DNA of 64,000 bases from Culex pipiens pallens (taxonomy: Eukaryota > Arthropoda > Insecta > Diptera > Culicidae), in NCBI RefSeq assembly GCF_016801865.2, contig NC_068939.1, positions 144,381,190 through 144,445,189 on the forward strand, written 5' to 3'. The notes below the pieces were generated by a model, which worked only from the letters and a program-made list of their open reading frames with translations, was not told the DNA's origin and made no database searches. A program made the translations under genes and the position numbers. Of this stretch, positions 22,416 through 34,879 are shown one piece after another. Position 1 is the first letter of the stretch; each line of letters opens with the position of its first letter.

Positions 22416-25400
22416 ACAATAATTTTTAAAGCGTATTTCGAAATAGATTGCCTCCTTTAACGACAAAGGCTCACGCAATATAATTGATTTCAATAGTTTT
22501 GAAACTGATGTTTTATCAGTCTTTATTTGAAGATTGTTTGTTTTCGAAAGTATTTAAATTAGATTTGTGTCGATATTAAATCCTGAATTAAAAGAACTAA
22601 CTCATTCTTCGATCTCAAGATCGAGCCCTTTTCGATTCACTTCTTTCACCGTCCTTGAAACTATTATCCAAATATGCCCAACTGATTCACTCAATGAATC
22701 ACTCATGGTTCAAGCAGCCATGCATGCATTCCACTCGTGGCCAATGTAAATTCGCCCTCAAATCGAATGCCCTCACGCCTACCGTTAAGAATTAGTGCCT
22801 AATGAACCACATGAGAGTGCCTTCAAATCACGACCAGCTAAACTTCTTTTTAGGGGGGGCAACTTCGAGATGGTCAGTGCCCCTCAGCTATAGTGTTTAA
22901 TGGACCTCCACCGGCCAAATGGGTCTGTTTCAACGGCATGAATCGTGGGTCGGTTAATCCACACAACAAGTTGGAGTGGATAATCGATTTATTTGCTTGC
23001 CCATCCACCGTCCAAAGTGTGAATCAAAACACTTTACTCAATGAAATGAAAACATCTGAAACATTTTACACACTCCCAGCGGACATGCACAAGAGTTGGT
23101 TGGCGATCGATCGTGGCCGGACAGCAAGTGCAAATTAAAGCCCCACATTTGCTCTATATTGGGCTGTGAAATCGTTATTGGGCTTGTTTTTGCGCTGCTT
23201 CGATGAAATGACTGTTATTATGATTGTTATTGTGCCATTGTATCCCCTCGGGGGAGGTCTACACCGCTGTGAGTCTCCGCAGACGAAGAAAGGGAATGTC
23301 GTAACACTTTGGGGTGGAGCGCAAAGCTGCCGCCGAAGAAACAGTCACCTTCCTCTTTGGCATGTCACCTGAGCCGGAGAGAGAGAGAGGGAGAGACACT
23401 TCAAGAAGCCCGAAAGTGGTGCAAACTATGATTGATCGTATCGGTTTGTGTCAGTTTTCGGAACCTGTTTCGAACCGGACAGGAGAAATTTTGGCCGTAC
23501 AAAAAAGCGCCAAATTGCCATCATTACAGCACGAAAGGGAATTAGAAAACAGGACAAATTGGCAAACAGATCGATTCAACTGGCATCTACTTAGCAGAGC
23601 GCCCGAGCAATGGCAACACTTCCTTCTCATCAACTTTGATACAAAGCTCGTTCGCACGATTAAATGGATAAAACCATCAAATTAGCATGGAAAAAGTGCA
23701 CAAGGTAAAATGTCTCCAATCAAAAGCTATTAACTTCATTTTTCCTCCGATTGCGGCATTCCGGCAGTGGTGTCATTACACGAACACCATTTCTTCCGAA
23801 AGCAGCCGCTGGGGTGGAGGAGATTGCTATCGGAACCAACATTCCACCGGTTTGCTGGTGGGAGGTAGTGAACGAAATTGTTTACAAAATTGTACTGGAA
23901 TTTGGACAACCTATGTAAATTAATTTCGAAATTTGCCACATTTTAAAAAAAGAAAAAAGGTAGAACACCAAAATTGGTTTTAAATCTTCAAATTAGAATA
24001 CTTGATTTTAGAAAACATTACGGAACTGTCACTTTTTATACGGCGCTCACGCACACTATCAATACAAACGCTTGGTAGTGTGTGTGAACTCCGTGTAAAA
24101 GGGGTGTCAAACTAAAACGTGACCCCTTTCGTTTGACAACAGTTGGTGTTTAAAACATGATGACTTGGCATGAACCATTCTTAAAGGGTTGATACATTTG
24201 AGAGAATAAAAAATATACATTTAATTCTTGTGTATTTCATTTAGGGAAAAGTAATCCAGTTTGTTCTAATAGTACTTAAAACCATGATTATAATCATAAT
24301 CAAAGTCTTACACTAAATTGTGTACTAATATATTGCAAACGAAACAAAGTAGTTATACCATATTTACAATTTCAAAATAAGGTTAAATAAAATGCTATCA
24401 TTAGGGTTCAAATTATATACGAAAATTGTTGTCCTTACTACCTACCACAACCGTAGAACTCATATGATTATCTCGTAACGCCCGCGAATTAGCTAATTAC
24501 ACTCAAACCTGTCCGACTAATGGGTATCTAGACCTTTCGTGAATCGTGCACACACCACATCCATTACATCCAGTTCAACGCTACAAATAACCAATTACGC
24601 TTGAAATTTGGCCCAAACTCTTCATGCGACATGATCCTCATTAACCGCGGGGTGAACCTCGGGGGCAAACTGAACTAAATTTTGCCCGCAAAACATCTTG
24701 TTTCACGAGTATACTTCACTGTATGCTGCCGCCGCGCAATAAAAGTAACAAATTTATCCTCCGAAACAGTTGTAGGGGTTTGTACGCAAACGGAACCCCC
24801 TTTTGGGCTCCTTCATCGACAGCTTTGTGTCATGTGTTTAAGCACGGCGGCGGTATGCGTTTATTACGCGCCTAGTCGTCATCAGGGCAATAGCGCGCGG
24901 ATTACGTAAGATTCGCAGGCGCAAAGGTTGCCGGCGCACAAGTCAAGAAAGTGTCCCCCCTTCGTCCCCCATGGCGGTGCAGTTTGGAGTGATACACATT
25001 TCCAAATGAATCTGGAGAGTAGAAGCAGGTTGCGTTGAGTTCGCCCGGTGCTATACGCATGGTGCCGCGCTAAGATCTCGCGAATCTTGTCCTCTTTCTG
25101 GGTCGCGAACAGATATCGAAAGTGGCCTGCAACTGCTGCTGAGAGACTTCATTTATTCATCTCGGGGATGGAAGTGGGTATGTGTGTTTATTTGTAAACA
25201 CGTGGGCCAATAAATGTGGCATAATTGGTAGATCTATCAATGAATCAATTTTGGTGCAGGGCGATTTGAGCGGAGTGCGAATATGGATCAAGTACCAAAC
25301 CAACTTGTTGTATAACCCAAAATATTCACTAAGAAACACTGGTCTGCTGAATGCTCAAACTTGATATTTACTGTTATTTTTAAACGATGCACGGCGTGGC

Positions 25401-25599
25401 TGAAGCAAAATACTATACCCGAGGTACCCCATCGGATATTTACACGTAGGATGTTGTGTTTTATCGTCCTGAATCAGGATCTGCTGCATTAATCAAAATA
25501 TTCTATCGGTGAAAATTGCGTTTTTCTAGATTTTAAGGTTTTTGATTTTTAGTAAGGATTATTAACTAACATGGCCTTATAGGTGGATCGATCTTTCAA
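22416..25599. other. Mainly unique sequence without a supported gene
   Basis: Mixed-GC sequence with two GC-richer parts (22850-23920 and 24450-25150). The longest frame (23314-23685, plus) lacks an ATG at its 5' end and any domain. A short gagagagagaggg stretch is at about 23380. Words such as agctaattac near 24490 could be homeodomain sites, but this is not evidence of function. It is possibly regulatory or intronic DNA. Confidence 0.35.
24032..24102. repeat. Imperfect hairpin of about 31 bp per arm
   Basis: The left arm 'ctttttatacggcgctcacg' plus cacactatcaa pairs with the right arm, which reads cttggtagtgtgtgtgaactc then cgtgtaaaag, around a short loop. It resembles a small foldback element; a second small hairpin (tgtcaaac...gtttgaca) follows at about 24107-24143. 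Confidence 0.55.
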
Positions 25600-25860
25600 A
25601 AATATTGGTTGTAACAGATTTGTAGAGAAATCTCTAACCTTTAAAACCCTTTATGTATTTTGTGAATCCGTTTTGATTGTCAAAAGATATTCCAATATTA
25701 ACACAATCATATTAGGTCTGATTTTTTAGTGACATAGATGGTCCCAGAGGTTCAAGGTCAAACGAAAATCACATAAAAATTGATTTCTTCAAAGTGGAAT
25801 ATCTTTTGACAATCAAAATGGATTTACAAAGTTCAAAAAGGGTTTTAAAGGTAATTTTTT
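25600..25860. mobile_element. Small inverted-repeat MITE
   Basis: The segment around 25641-25697 (aaccctttatg...ttttgattgtcaaaagatattcca in outline) returns in reverse complement at about 25795-25852. The arms of about 55 bp enclose about 100 bp. It is non-coding. The following 25861-26289 is AT-rich and shows nothing else. Confidence 0.65.
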
Positions 25861-26289
25861 TTCTGCAAATTTGTTAAACAAATATCTTTTTAAAATCGTT
25901 CCATCTACGTATAAATCTCCGATGTGGTATCTCGGTTTATAATATTTTGCGTGCGATGTTTTATGAAAATATATTTCTTCTGAAATGGCTAAACGTTGTC
26001 TATGATTTATTGAAATGTGAAACAAGTTAAACATGTTTTCAATGTTATTTTCTATATAAAGATAAATTCAAATTAAATTCCAAGTTTTTTTTTTCCTAGG
26101 CTCCGATTGAGGTCGAGGAGAAAGGGAGGGGAGGGGCAAAGATATAAAAAACCGTATTTAAAATTTGATGCAATTTTTTTTTCTTTTTTCTGTACAAAAA
26201 GTGTTACAAAATTCTTATAAACAGCAATTACATTTGAAAAGAACCGAAACCGAAATAAAGGAATAAAAGACACAACTTATGGTGCCCAC

Positions 26290-27553
26290 CCGAGCATGGG
26301 TAAATAACAATAATACCTTTCTCTGGTATCAATACCAAATTTTGGTATTGCTGGACCCTTTAAAATTTGTCTTAAGAATTATGCAAGAGCAAAATGTGCT
26401 ATCCTACCAATTTAAGGTATTGTTTTGATATTGCAAAATTGCAGAATTTGTCAATGGTCGAACACCACATTTTGGAATTCTTTTGGTATTATAGTATTTT
26501 ATCAAATTCCTCTGAAACGATGGGAAAATGTTGACCAATTTTGACGAAATAATTAATTTTGCGCTTAAATGATGTCTCAAAGCGAATGCCTTCATTGAAA
26601 ACCAGAAATTTTAAACTTGATTTTAAACATTTTTGATATACCCCCTACAGAAATGATTTGAAATTGTGGAAAATTTTCTAAGTCAGGATGCCACATTTTG
26701 GTATTATTTTGGTATTGAAAGGTTTCATCGATTTTCTCTGAAACGACTTGAAACCCAAAAATGTTAAAGCCGATTTAATTTTTTTTTGTGATATACCCAC
26801 TTATATTTTTTTCAAAAACGTTGAAATTGAAAACCAAATACTTTGAAAAACGAGTCAATCAACAGATTATTGAATTTTGGTGAATTTCAATCCAGTTTCA
26901 TTTTAATAATACTTATTTTTCAATCTTGTTATTTTTCAGAAGCTTCAAGAACTTCAAGCACATGCCGTTCATTAATGACAAATGCATGCGGTGTGGTGAA
27001 GAATATCACTAAGAACAACACGGAATCATCAGGTGAGTAGATTTGACTGTTGCATATGGATCATTTCCGTTTTTTCACTAACTGCAACTGCTGCAATAAA
27101 AATGGTATGAAAATACCAAATTTTGGTATTACTTGTGCAAATACAACCGACCAAAATGTGCTCTTGGTTGCCCAGTAATAGATGGTAAAATACCATGAAA
27201 TCATACCAAAATCATGTATATGGAAGACCACAGGAATACCAAAATATGATTTTCCAAGGGCGCGGGAATACCTAAAATTAAAACTATGGCAATACCAAGT
27301 TTTGGTATTAAAGCAATGTTCAAAAATCCAGAAGACCTCAACTTGGTATTGAAATGATTTTATTTTGTGGTATTATTTTACCTTTGGAATAACATGGTTT
27401 GGTATTGTTGTGCCCTTCCACATACAAGATTTTGGTATGATTTCATGGTATTTTACCATCTATTACTGGGCAACCAAGGGCACATTTTGGTCGCTGTTAT
27501 TTGCCCAAGCAATACCAAAATTTGGTATTCCCGTGTTATTTACCCCTGCTCGG
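26290..27553. mobile_element. Inverted-repeat element with taccaaattttggtatt motif array
   Basis: The ends are inverted: ccgagcatgggtaaataac at the left and gttatttacccctgctcgg at the right. The interior carries many copies of the palindromic motif accaaattttggtatt in both orientations, plus a larger inverted repeat (about 27160-27250 against 27418-27495). No transposase frame is present. The same terminal sequence, with a different internal motif, occurs at 31451-32477. Confidence 0.7.
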
Positions 27554-27587
27554 ACAAACATGTATACACACCAAATTTTTTTCGCTG

Positions 27588-28225
27588 AAATTCAGTAAAG
27601 TTTTACTGAATTTTCATCTACTGAAATTTCAGTAAACGATTCAGTAATTTAGATTTTACTGAATTCTCAGTTAACTGATATTTGTCACTTTGACAGATGA
27701 TTTACTGAAATTTCAGTAAAATGGTTTTCAAAACAACTGAAATTTCAGCAAAAGAAACGTTAAATTATTTTGCTGAAAATTCAGTAATTTTCTTGTGGCA
27801 GTTTGACAGATCATTTGCTGAAGATTCAGCAATCGTTGCTGGTATTTCAGTTATCAAAATTTGATTTTGCTTGTCATTGAAAATGTTTCCAGTACTGTTA
27901 TTTATACATTTATTTCATCAATCGTCCAAACCTAAAAAAACAGGTGGTTAGCATCGAGGCATTTGCTATTAACATTTTTCTTTCCTTGGTTTCTAAAGAA
28001 CACAATACAAAATTAAAAAAACACAACATGTTTGAAAGAGGATTTTCTCTCGGCAGCATCCAAACAATAAGTCATAAGTGACATTTCAGTTTGACAGATA
28101 TGCAGTTACTGATTTTTCAGCAATGTTTTTGTTCATTACCGAATTTCAGCAAAAGTGATGATTACTGAATCGCATTCAGTTAATTATTTTACTGAAATGG
28201 CAATCCAAAATTTCATCGCTGAAAT
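27588..28225. repeat. Element built from ctgaaatttcagtaa motifs
   Basis: More than fifteen copies of ctgaaattcagtaa-like words, many of them palindromic (ctgaaatttcag), fill this stretch in both orientations. It starts almost directly after the previous motif element. The first and last motif copies are both preceded by 'cgctgaaatt', which may mark the ends. It is non-coding. Confidence 0.55.
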
Positions 28226-28289
28226 TTAAAGTTATCGCAGGTTTAGTGAAAAAAAAATAGATTTTTTCCCCTTTTCGTCATTTTCTAAA

Positions 28290-29480
28290 TTATGTGCGCG
28301 GTGCGCCGAAAATCCCGCTTTTTATTTTCAAAAAATCATATCTCGGAATTCTGTTAATGAAAACCTCCCATTTTTGAGTATGTTACTTTAAAATTGTCCA
28401 AGGAATCCAACAAAAATAGTTTCAGACATAGGCTCTTTGGTCCAGACACCGTCAAAACGGCATTTTAATGTTTCATTCGACCTTCTCATATGCTAGGCTA
28501 GATTTTTCGGTCTTAAGACAATTTTTCCTAGAAAGACCAACTTGTCACCTTTCATCTGCGTCCGAGACCAAGGGTTTCCAGAAGCGTTAATTACTTGCCA
28601 GTCTGCCAATTAATTACTCAAATTACTGACCCAAAATTATTAATTACATAAATTACTTAATTACTTTTCACTACGATAAAAAACATTTAATTTAAATTTA
28701 AGTATTCATTTCTACGGTTCTTAACTAAATTATTTATAAATAGCTCATTCGATAGCTCTTTCAAAAATTATAGCACATTTTTTAGGAAAAGCATAAAAAA
28801 TTAATCAATTCTAATGTAGTTCTTGCAAAAAAATACATATTTTATTAATTATTTAAAAAAAATGAATAGATTTCGGATTTACAAAAAAAAAACACTAGGA
28901 AATATAGCTTCGATAAACAACATGATAAAAATAAATTTTAGGAGAGTTTTAGGAGAGAACTATGGTGAATAAGGCCTTCTACATACAGAACCAGTATTTT
29001 TTAATCTTTGTTATTCACTCTTATTTGAAATTAATAAAATACTGTTATAATAGATTATATTTAAATAGTAAATAGTTTCGTTGAAGAAGTACAATTTAAA
29101 AAAATCAATTACTTTAATTACTCAAAATTTACTTTAATTACCAATAAATTACATTAAGTTACTCTTATTACCATGAATTACAAAGTAATTAAAAAATTAC
29201 TTAATTACCAGCTAAAAATCAAAGTAATTATTAATTACTTGCCAGTCTGAGGCCTTGCTGGAAACCCTTGTCCGAGACAACCAAAAACGGATGAAATGGC
29301 GTGGAGTTATAATTTTTTGAAGAATGTGGTTTTCGCTAAAAATGACGTAAATTTCCGTTTTTGGGACCACCCTAGGATGGTGTAGGTCATCCTAATGGCC
29401 AAACAAAAAAAATACGGGTCTAATTATTTCGGCTAAGGAATCCCCAGAATTTTTTTGAGCCTGATCGAAGAACTTTTTTT
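28290..29480 (+). repeat. Dispersed repeat family E, copy 2 (interrupted)
   Basis: This second copy of the family at 15950-16345 has the same order and orientation. It is split at 28569 by a 702-bp hAT-type MITE. Removing the insertion and one 8-bp duplication restores continuity with copy 1. The class is unknown. Confidence 0.55.
28569..29270. mobile_element. hAT-type MITE with perfect 8-bp duplication
   Basis: The perfect 13-bp inverted ends caagggtttccag / ctggaaacccttg are flanked by the perfect 8-bp direct repeat tccgagac (28561-28568 and 29271-29278). End sequence and duplication length fit the hAT superfamily. The 702-bp interior has no transposase; near both ends it carries many 'taattact' words, which are the most distinctive subterminal feature. 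It is non-autonomous and inserted into repeat family E. Confidence 0.85.
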
Positions 29481-29690
29481 CGGTTTAGGCTCATTTCAAA
29501 TGGAATTGCTGTATATTGTAACTGTCAATTCAAAATATTAATGAATTCATGAAAATATAGTTTTTTCAAGTGTTGCGCCGATGTTGATTTTTTCATGAAG
29601 TGCTCGCAATATGTGGTCCCAAAATTCAAAATTTGTAATAAGCCTTAAAGTGTTCGTTTTGAACAAAAATAAAGGCATTGATTACAAAGA

Positions 29691-29795
29691 TTTGGAAGAT
29701 TTAGAAGATTTAGAAGATTTAGAAAATTTAGAAGATTTAGAAGATTTAGAATATTTAGAAGATTTAGAAGATTTACAAGATTAAGAAGATTTGGA
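29691..29795 (+). repeat. 9-bp tandem repeat (gaagattta)n
   Basis: About eleven consecutive 9-bp units of gaagattta with a few substitutions (tttggaa, aaaattta, acaagatta). It is a simple microsatellite-type array; the frame is not part of a recognisable gene. Confidence 0.85.
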
Positions 29796-31450
29796 AGGCA
29801 GAAGACAGAAGTTAAAAAATAAAATATGAAACATCTTTTGACATTCCATTCGATTTGAAATTGAATATTTCTCCATTTTCTACCAGTGAATTCAAAGAAT
29901 TCCGTATTTCGAGAGAAATAATCTCAACCAATAAAACATGACTTTATTGTTAAATCACGTGATACAGAAAACATCACTTACTTCCATTTCCAGTGGCACA
30001 CTCAGTTTGATACCTCCTGCACCTCTCATTGATCCGTTGAGTTCCAATTAACAGAACGACATTCCCTCCGCACCCGGCACAAACCAGCAAAGTAGCCGCA
30101 ACCTGCTCGCGTTGCGTAACACCTCTTTCGCGCACACACACCTCAATTAACTTTTGCAAAAAAAAAAAAAAAACGAAATATCACAGAGGAAATGAAACAA
30201 GCTGTGTCACCGCGAACCAATCTGCAACAAATAATGTGAGTGAGTGTCATATATGGGACATCCTGACAAGTGTCGTGAAAGAAATGTTGCGAGTTGAGTA
30301 AGCAAAAAAAACCCACAAATCTGTCGCCTTTCAGTCGTAATAATGTTTTAATTACGCAAACTACAACCGTAATACGGGCGTGAACAGCCGGGTGAAATGT
30401 AACCAAATCAGCGAACCTCTACACGGTTTAAAAAAAAAGCGCGCACAGATTGTTTGTCTATGATACAGTTGGAACAAAAAAATTAACCTGGCCCACGTGT
30501 TGTTTGGCTAAATTTCTTTTGCTGACTTCATTTGAACAACCTACGCTAACTTTGGTAGAAAGCCAGATTTAAACGAATACTGTGTGAGTTTAATTTTGTT
30601 GTGCTTGGTAAATTTCTTCAATAATATGAGGTTAATTATTCCGTTGAAATTAAGCTGAAACTTAGCTTTGACAATTAATAGGTTAAAGCTAAGGCTAAGT
30701 TCTCTGTAAATATTGAAAACAGGTTGATCAAACGAACGCTCCACAACATTTCGCACCGTTTGGACCTCGGTGACACCCTCGGCGAGGTGTTGTCCACACT
30801 CCGATTGAATTAATCTCATTCTTTCACCAGTCCGATTCGCTGTTTCACACACCGTTTGCTTGCCGAGGACAAGCGCTGGATGCTGGGAAACTTTTTTTTT
30901 TAATAAAGTTGAAAGAAAGCGACACGCCGTGCACCGAATTGACAAGTTGGCCACGGCGTGCGTGAAATTGAAGGCTGTAACCGTACAGCAGCGGTAGGTC
31001 CTGCCCGAGAGCGAGAGCTCTGCAGCTGAAGGTTGTAGGTTATGAAATTAGATTAACGTGCCTCCAGGGGGAAACGCACTCCGGCAGTAAGGCCTGCGAG
31101 GAATGTGTGAGGTGTTTCGGCGAAACGACATGTGTTTTAGCACAATCTTTTTAATGGCGTACGGGTCTAACAGACTTTTTTGTTAAGGGTTTTTTTTGTT
31201 TTGTTGAAATTTACATTAAATGTTATCTGAGATGAATGTATAAAGATTAATCAAATATAAGTGCCATTCTCCATTTTATTCCGTCAAAAATAAAAAAAAG
31301 TAGGAAACAAAAATCAGGGAAAGATATGTTTGTGAAAAAACACAACTGCATAACAACGCAAAATCTGGCTGGAAATGTGCAAAGAATGGTTTTAGAACCG
31401 TTAGGCAAAAAGCAAAAAAAAAACTTTGAATCCAAATTAGATAGCCTAGT
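29796..31450. other. Mainly unique sequence, no supported gene
   Basis: The stretch 30700-31120 is GC-richer. A minus-strand frame at 30541-30954 begins with GTG, not ATG, and has no domain. A poly(A) run sits at about 30158-30172. It could be regulatory or intronic. Confidence 0.35.
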
Positions 31451-32477
31451 TTCCCGAGCACGTGGAAATAACTGTAAAATTTCAAGTTCTGTTATTGTCT
31501 GGAGGTCAGAACTTGTAATTAAAACTCCCAGATTAGCTGTTATAATAACACAATATAATAACATAGATTTGTTGGAAAATAACTCTTTCTGTTATCAAAA
31601 ATATATTACAAGAAAATTCGATAACAGAGAAAAAAAAATATTCTCAATTACTCATTTTGGTTTTGCTGAGATAAGTTTTTAGCACTGGTAAATAAATGAT
31701 TTTGATATTGATTTCTTATTATTAGCTAATTATAAAATTTTAATATTATTGCTTGGTTCCAATTAAATATTAAATATTTTCAAATGCTGAATAAAATCAG
31801 TAAACATTGGCTGACGGCTTATAAGTTTTTGAACACACTTGAAAAATTGTACAATTTAACAGAGACCAGCCAAAAAATCCAAGCGAGCAAATAGCCAACA
31901 TGTTAGCACAACATTTTCGTGCAAACTTTTGGATACTTTTGATTATTGATATACCAATAATTAAAAGAATATTCCAATGCCAATAATTGAAAGAATCAAC
32001 TTTTCAATTTTTCATCATTAAATAAAGTTTCGGTATAAAGTCACATTTCATGGCCAAATAATATCCTTGACAAAATTGGTCAAAGTTTCCTGGCTATATG
32101 CTGCAAAATAAAAAAATAATAACGAATTGGGTTATGGAAAATTGTTAACAATTTTCCCAAATTTAAAGTAAAATTCAACAATATAAAAAATAATAACAAA
32201 TTTGGTTATAACTGATGAGAGATTCTAAAAAGTTGGAATATCACATGAATAAAGCGAAAAATGATTAAATGATTTTCCATATTCCATACCTTGTGTTGTT
32301 ATTGTCTTACTCTCTCATAAGATCTGTTCAATAACAATTTTTCGACTAAATTCTGGGAATGTTATTATGTTGTCTTATCATTACCGATGGCCTTGACTTT
32401 CTGATAACAATAATAAATATTTTAGCAGGCCTTGTTATTGAAATGATCTCCGTTTTGTTATCCCCACCTGCCCGGAA
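31451..32477. mobile_element. Inverted-repeat element with ataacaa motif array
   Basis: The left end 'ttcccgagcacgtggaaat' and the right end 'atccccacctgcccggaa' are imperfect reverse complements and resemble the ends at 26290-27553. The interior contains many short 'ataacaa/ttgttat' words. It is non-coding; the frames within it are short and overlap the motif words. Confidence 0.55.
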
Positions 32478-33614
32478 TTAAATTTAAAAGATAAGTTAAG
32501 TCAACTAATTCATAACTATTTTAAACCGTGAAATTAGCACCAATTCAATTTCAATAGATAGAGGAATTTCAAACAATTTTAGGTTAACAGATCAAATATG
32601 TATCAAGTTTTAAAACAGCGAACTAGCATTTTTGAACCAAGTTTGCCATAACAAAAAAATCTTAGTTGAATCTGATCAATCAAAGATCAATTAAATCGCA
32701 AATTAGTAACAAGAGACTTGCCCACAATTAAGCGACGAACCCTAAAGAACTGCGGTTCCAAGCGTCGCGACGCCCTAGCCCATGCGCCTTTCGTTATGCA
32801 ACAAACTGTGCATGCTTTGGTAGCGCTCAACATAAGCAGCTGGATGTTTTTATGCTGTTCCAACCTGCTTGCAGTAGCATTCACCAATCATGTTCATTAT
32901 GGTTAACAAGTCTGTTAACAACCCACCACGATTCCATTGAAATAAAGATTATGATTTGTTTATTTTTTGCATTTCTATTCTTCAAGTCGTGTTGATAATC
33001 TGAACGCGAAACTGCTTTACGACCTCCACCAGATAACCATCAGTTCACCATTTTGGTCAAGTTTTAAAAACAGAGTGGGATGCCTTTAGTTCGACCTTGC
33101 AAAGAGATTTATCTGCTCTTTACTTCGTAACGAAACTATAACTGAAACGTGAGCTGACACTTGATGCTCACCGCCAGTCGGTCTCTTTTTTTTGGGACCA
33201 TTTTTGTCATTCATCCGGCGACGCCACAGTCACTGCAACAGTCAGCGCCATCTAAACATGGTGCCGATGGCACTTTTGAGTCGCGTGTGTCGACGTGCGC
33301 TACGTGTGTCTAATTGGTTAATCGAGGTGATTCATCTCTGCTGCAGACCTTAGTCAGGAGGAGCGTTCACAATGGAACAGCGAGGGGGAAAATTATGTTG
33401 ACAGCTTGTCACCGTATGAGGATCGTTGTTGACTCAATGGGATGTGGTTTGCTACTGCTGAACTTGGGGGCCGTTAAATGGACACCAGATTGAAGATCAG
33501 GTGACGAAAATTTTATGAGAGTACCCCAAGGGGGTTTTAAATGGGATTGCTATAGATTTCTGATCGGTATATCGGTTGATCCTTGGAGTAGATATATTGA
33601 CTAATTAATGTATC
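32478..33614. other. Unique sequence, no supported gene
   Basis: AT-rich to about 32980, then GC-richer (33000-33400). No convincing exon was found. A compact imperfect repeat 'gccatctaaacatggtgccgatggc' in outline lies at about 33247-33272. Confidence 0.35.
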
Positions 33615-33635
33615 ACGTGCTGTGGTGAAATATGA

Positions 33636-34521
33636 CGATTCGGGTGCAAGACATTTACAGTGGAAGTGAATTGGAAGCTATTTTCATGGAACATGAAAAA
33701 TTCGATTCCACGACAAGGGAACAAGAAAACCAAGACAACAATCGCGAAGTGGCCATCAATTCAAGCGTTCCTGTGAGTCCAGTTCCTGCCACATAACATC
33801 CAGGACGGCGTCGGGGATGTATTTGATGGCTGATCCTTGCCGACACCAGCGTCAATCAAGAATTACTGAAGAAGGTGTGGGTCGTCGTGGCGTCCTGCCA
33901 CTCCAAAGTCGTGTGTTGCTTGCTGTATATCATGCGGTACCAGTACTGTCGAAAGTTCTGCTGATCAAGCCGATTCAAGACAAGAACTCAAGAAAAGTGA
34001 AGATTCGAGTGGAACGTGGCGAGACGATTGGAGTTGTTCTTGAAGATTTCGTGTTTTTGGTGAGAGCTTTCCATTATTATTTTCAAATAATTCTTTCATC
34101 TATTCTAACATTCATACATTTCAATGAAGACAACTACGCCACTTTACTATATACGCGGTAGGGTGTTCCCTTGGTCGTTCGCTGTGAGTTGTGGATTGCC
34201 TGCTTCTCTAATGAAGGTTCGACTGAGGGGACATGCTTATTAATTTCTCGTCGCTCCATACCCTCAGTGACGTGATGGGAGCAAGGGCGTCTATGCGAAG
34301 TGTCCCTACACCCGCTACAAATTTTCGGCGCTTGGGGAGGGAAAAGGGAAACCATTTTGTTATATGCGCCGGTATTTGTAGCACTAAAATTCGTGCAAAA
34401 AAAACTTATGCACGTGGGTGTACAGATTACGGAGTAAAAGATGATCGAATTGTTCACCTAGCGCTCACATGTGTTCCAGGACCAAGTTGCCTGCGGGTAT
34501 GGGGATCATACATACATACAT
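33636..34521 (+). mobile_element. Retroposed segment with 21-bp target-site duplication
   Basis: The 21-bp sequence starting acgtgctgtggtgaaatat occurs perfectly at 33615-33635 and 34522-34542, directly flanking an 886-bp segment. The segment ends in a (cata)n tail (about 34508-34521). A long direct repeat and a simple-sequence tail are hallmarks of LINE-type retroposition. The content is GC-richer than its flanks and has short coding-like frames (one of 54 codons uses the ATG of the left duplication, 33632-33796). No reverse transcriptase motif was recognised. It could be a 5'-truncated LINE, a SINE-like unit, or a processed pseudogene. Confidence 0.6.
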
Positions 34522-34879
34522 ACGTGCTGTGGTGAAATATGATAATAAGTTGAATTTAAACTTTTAGTTTAACCTTGATCTATTGTTTATGTTCATTTGA
34601 GCAGTTTTACAACTCCATACGATTATGACGATTCAACAATGATTTATTTTTTAACAAAAATGCATGATTGATTGAGTTGTAGTAAAAGATAGATTTCTTT
34701 ACCATCAACACAATTTTTATTTATTATTCATGTTCAAGACATTTGTTTAGAAATAATTAGAACAAATCCATTCTCTAATTATTTTCTAATGTCTAATTTT
34801 TTTCGTTTTTTAAATTTTTTCCGCGTTTAGGAGGTAACTTTTGTTCTACGCCAGTTACTTGAAAATAAAGAAAGTGTCA

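Noticed and set aside
23314..23685. 123-codon plus-strand frame
   Set aside because: GTG start, charged low-information sequence, no domain, and no splice evidence; kept only as a note.
30541..30954. 137-codon minus-strand frame
   Set aside because: Begins with GTG and has no recognisable domain; the second half is low-complexity.
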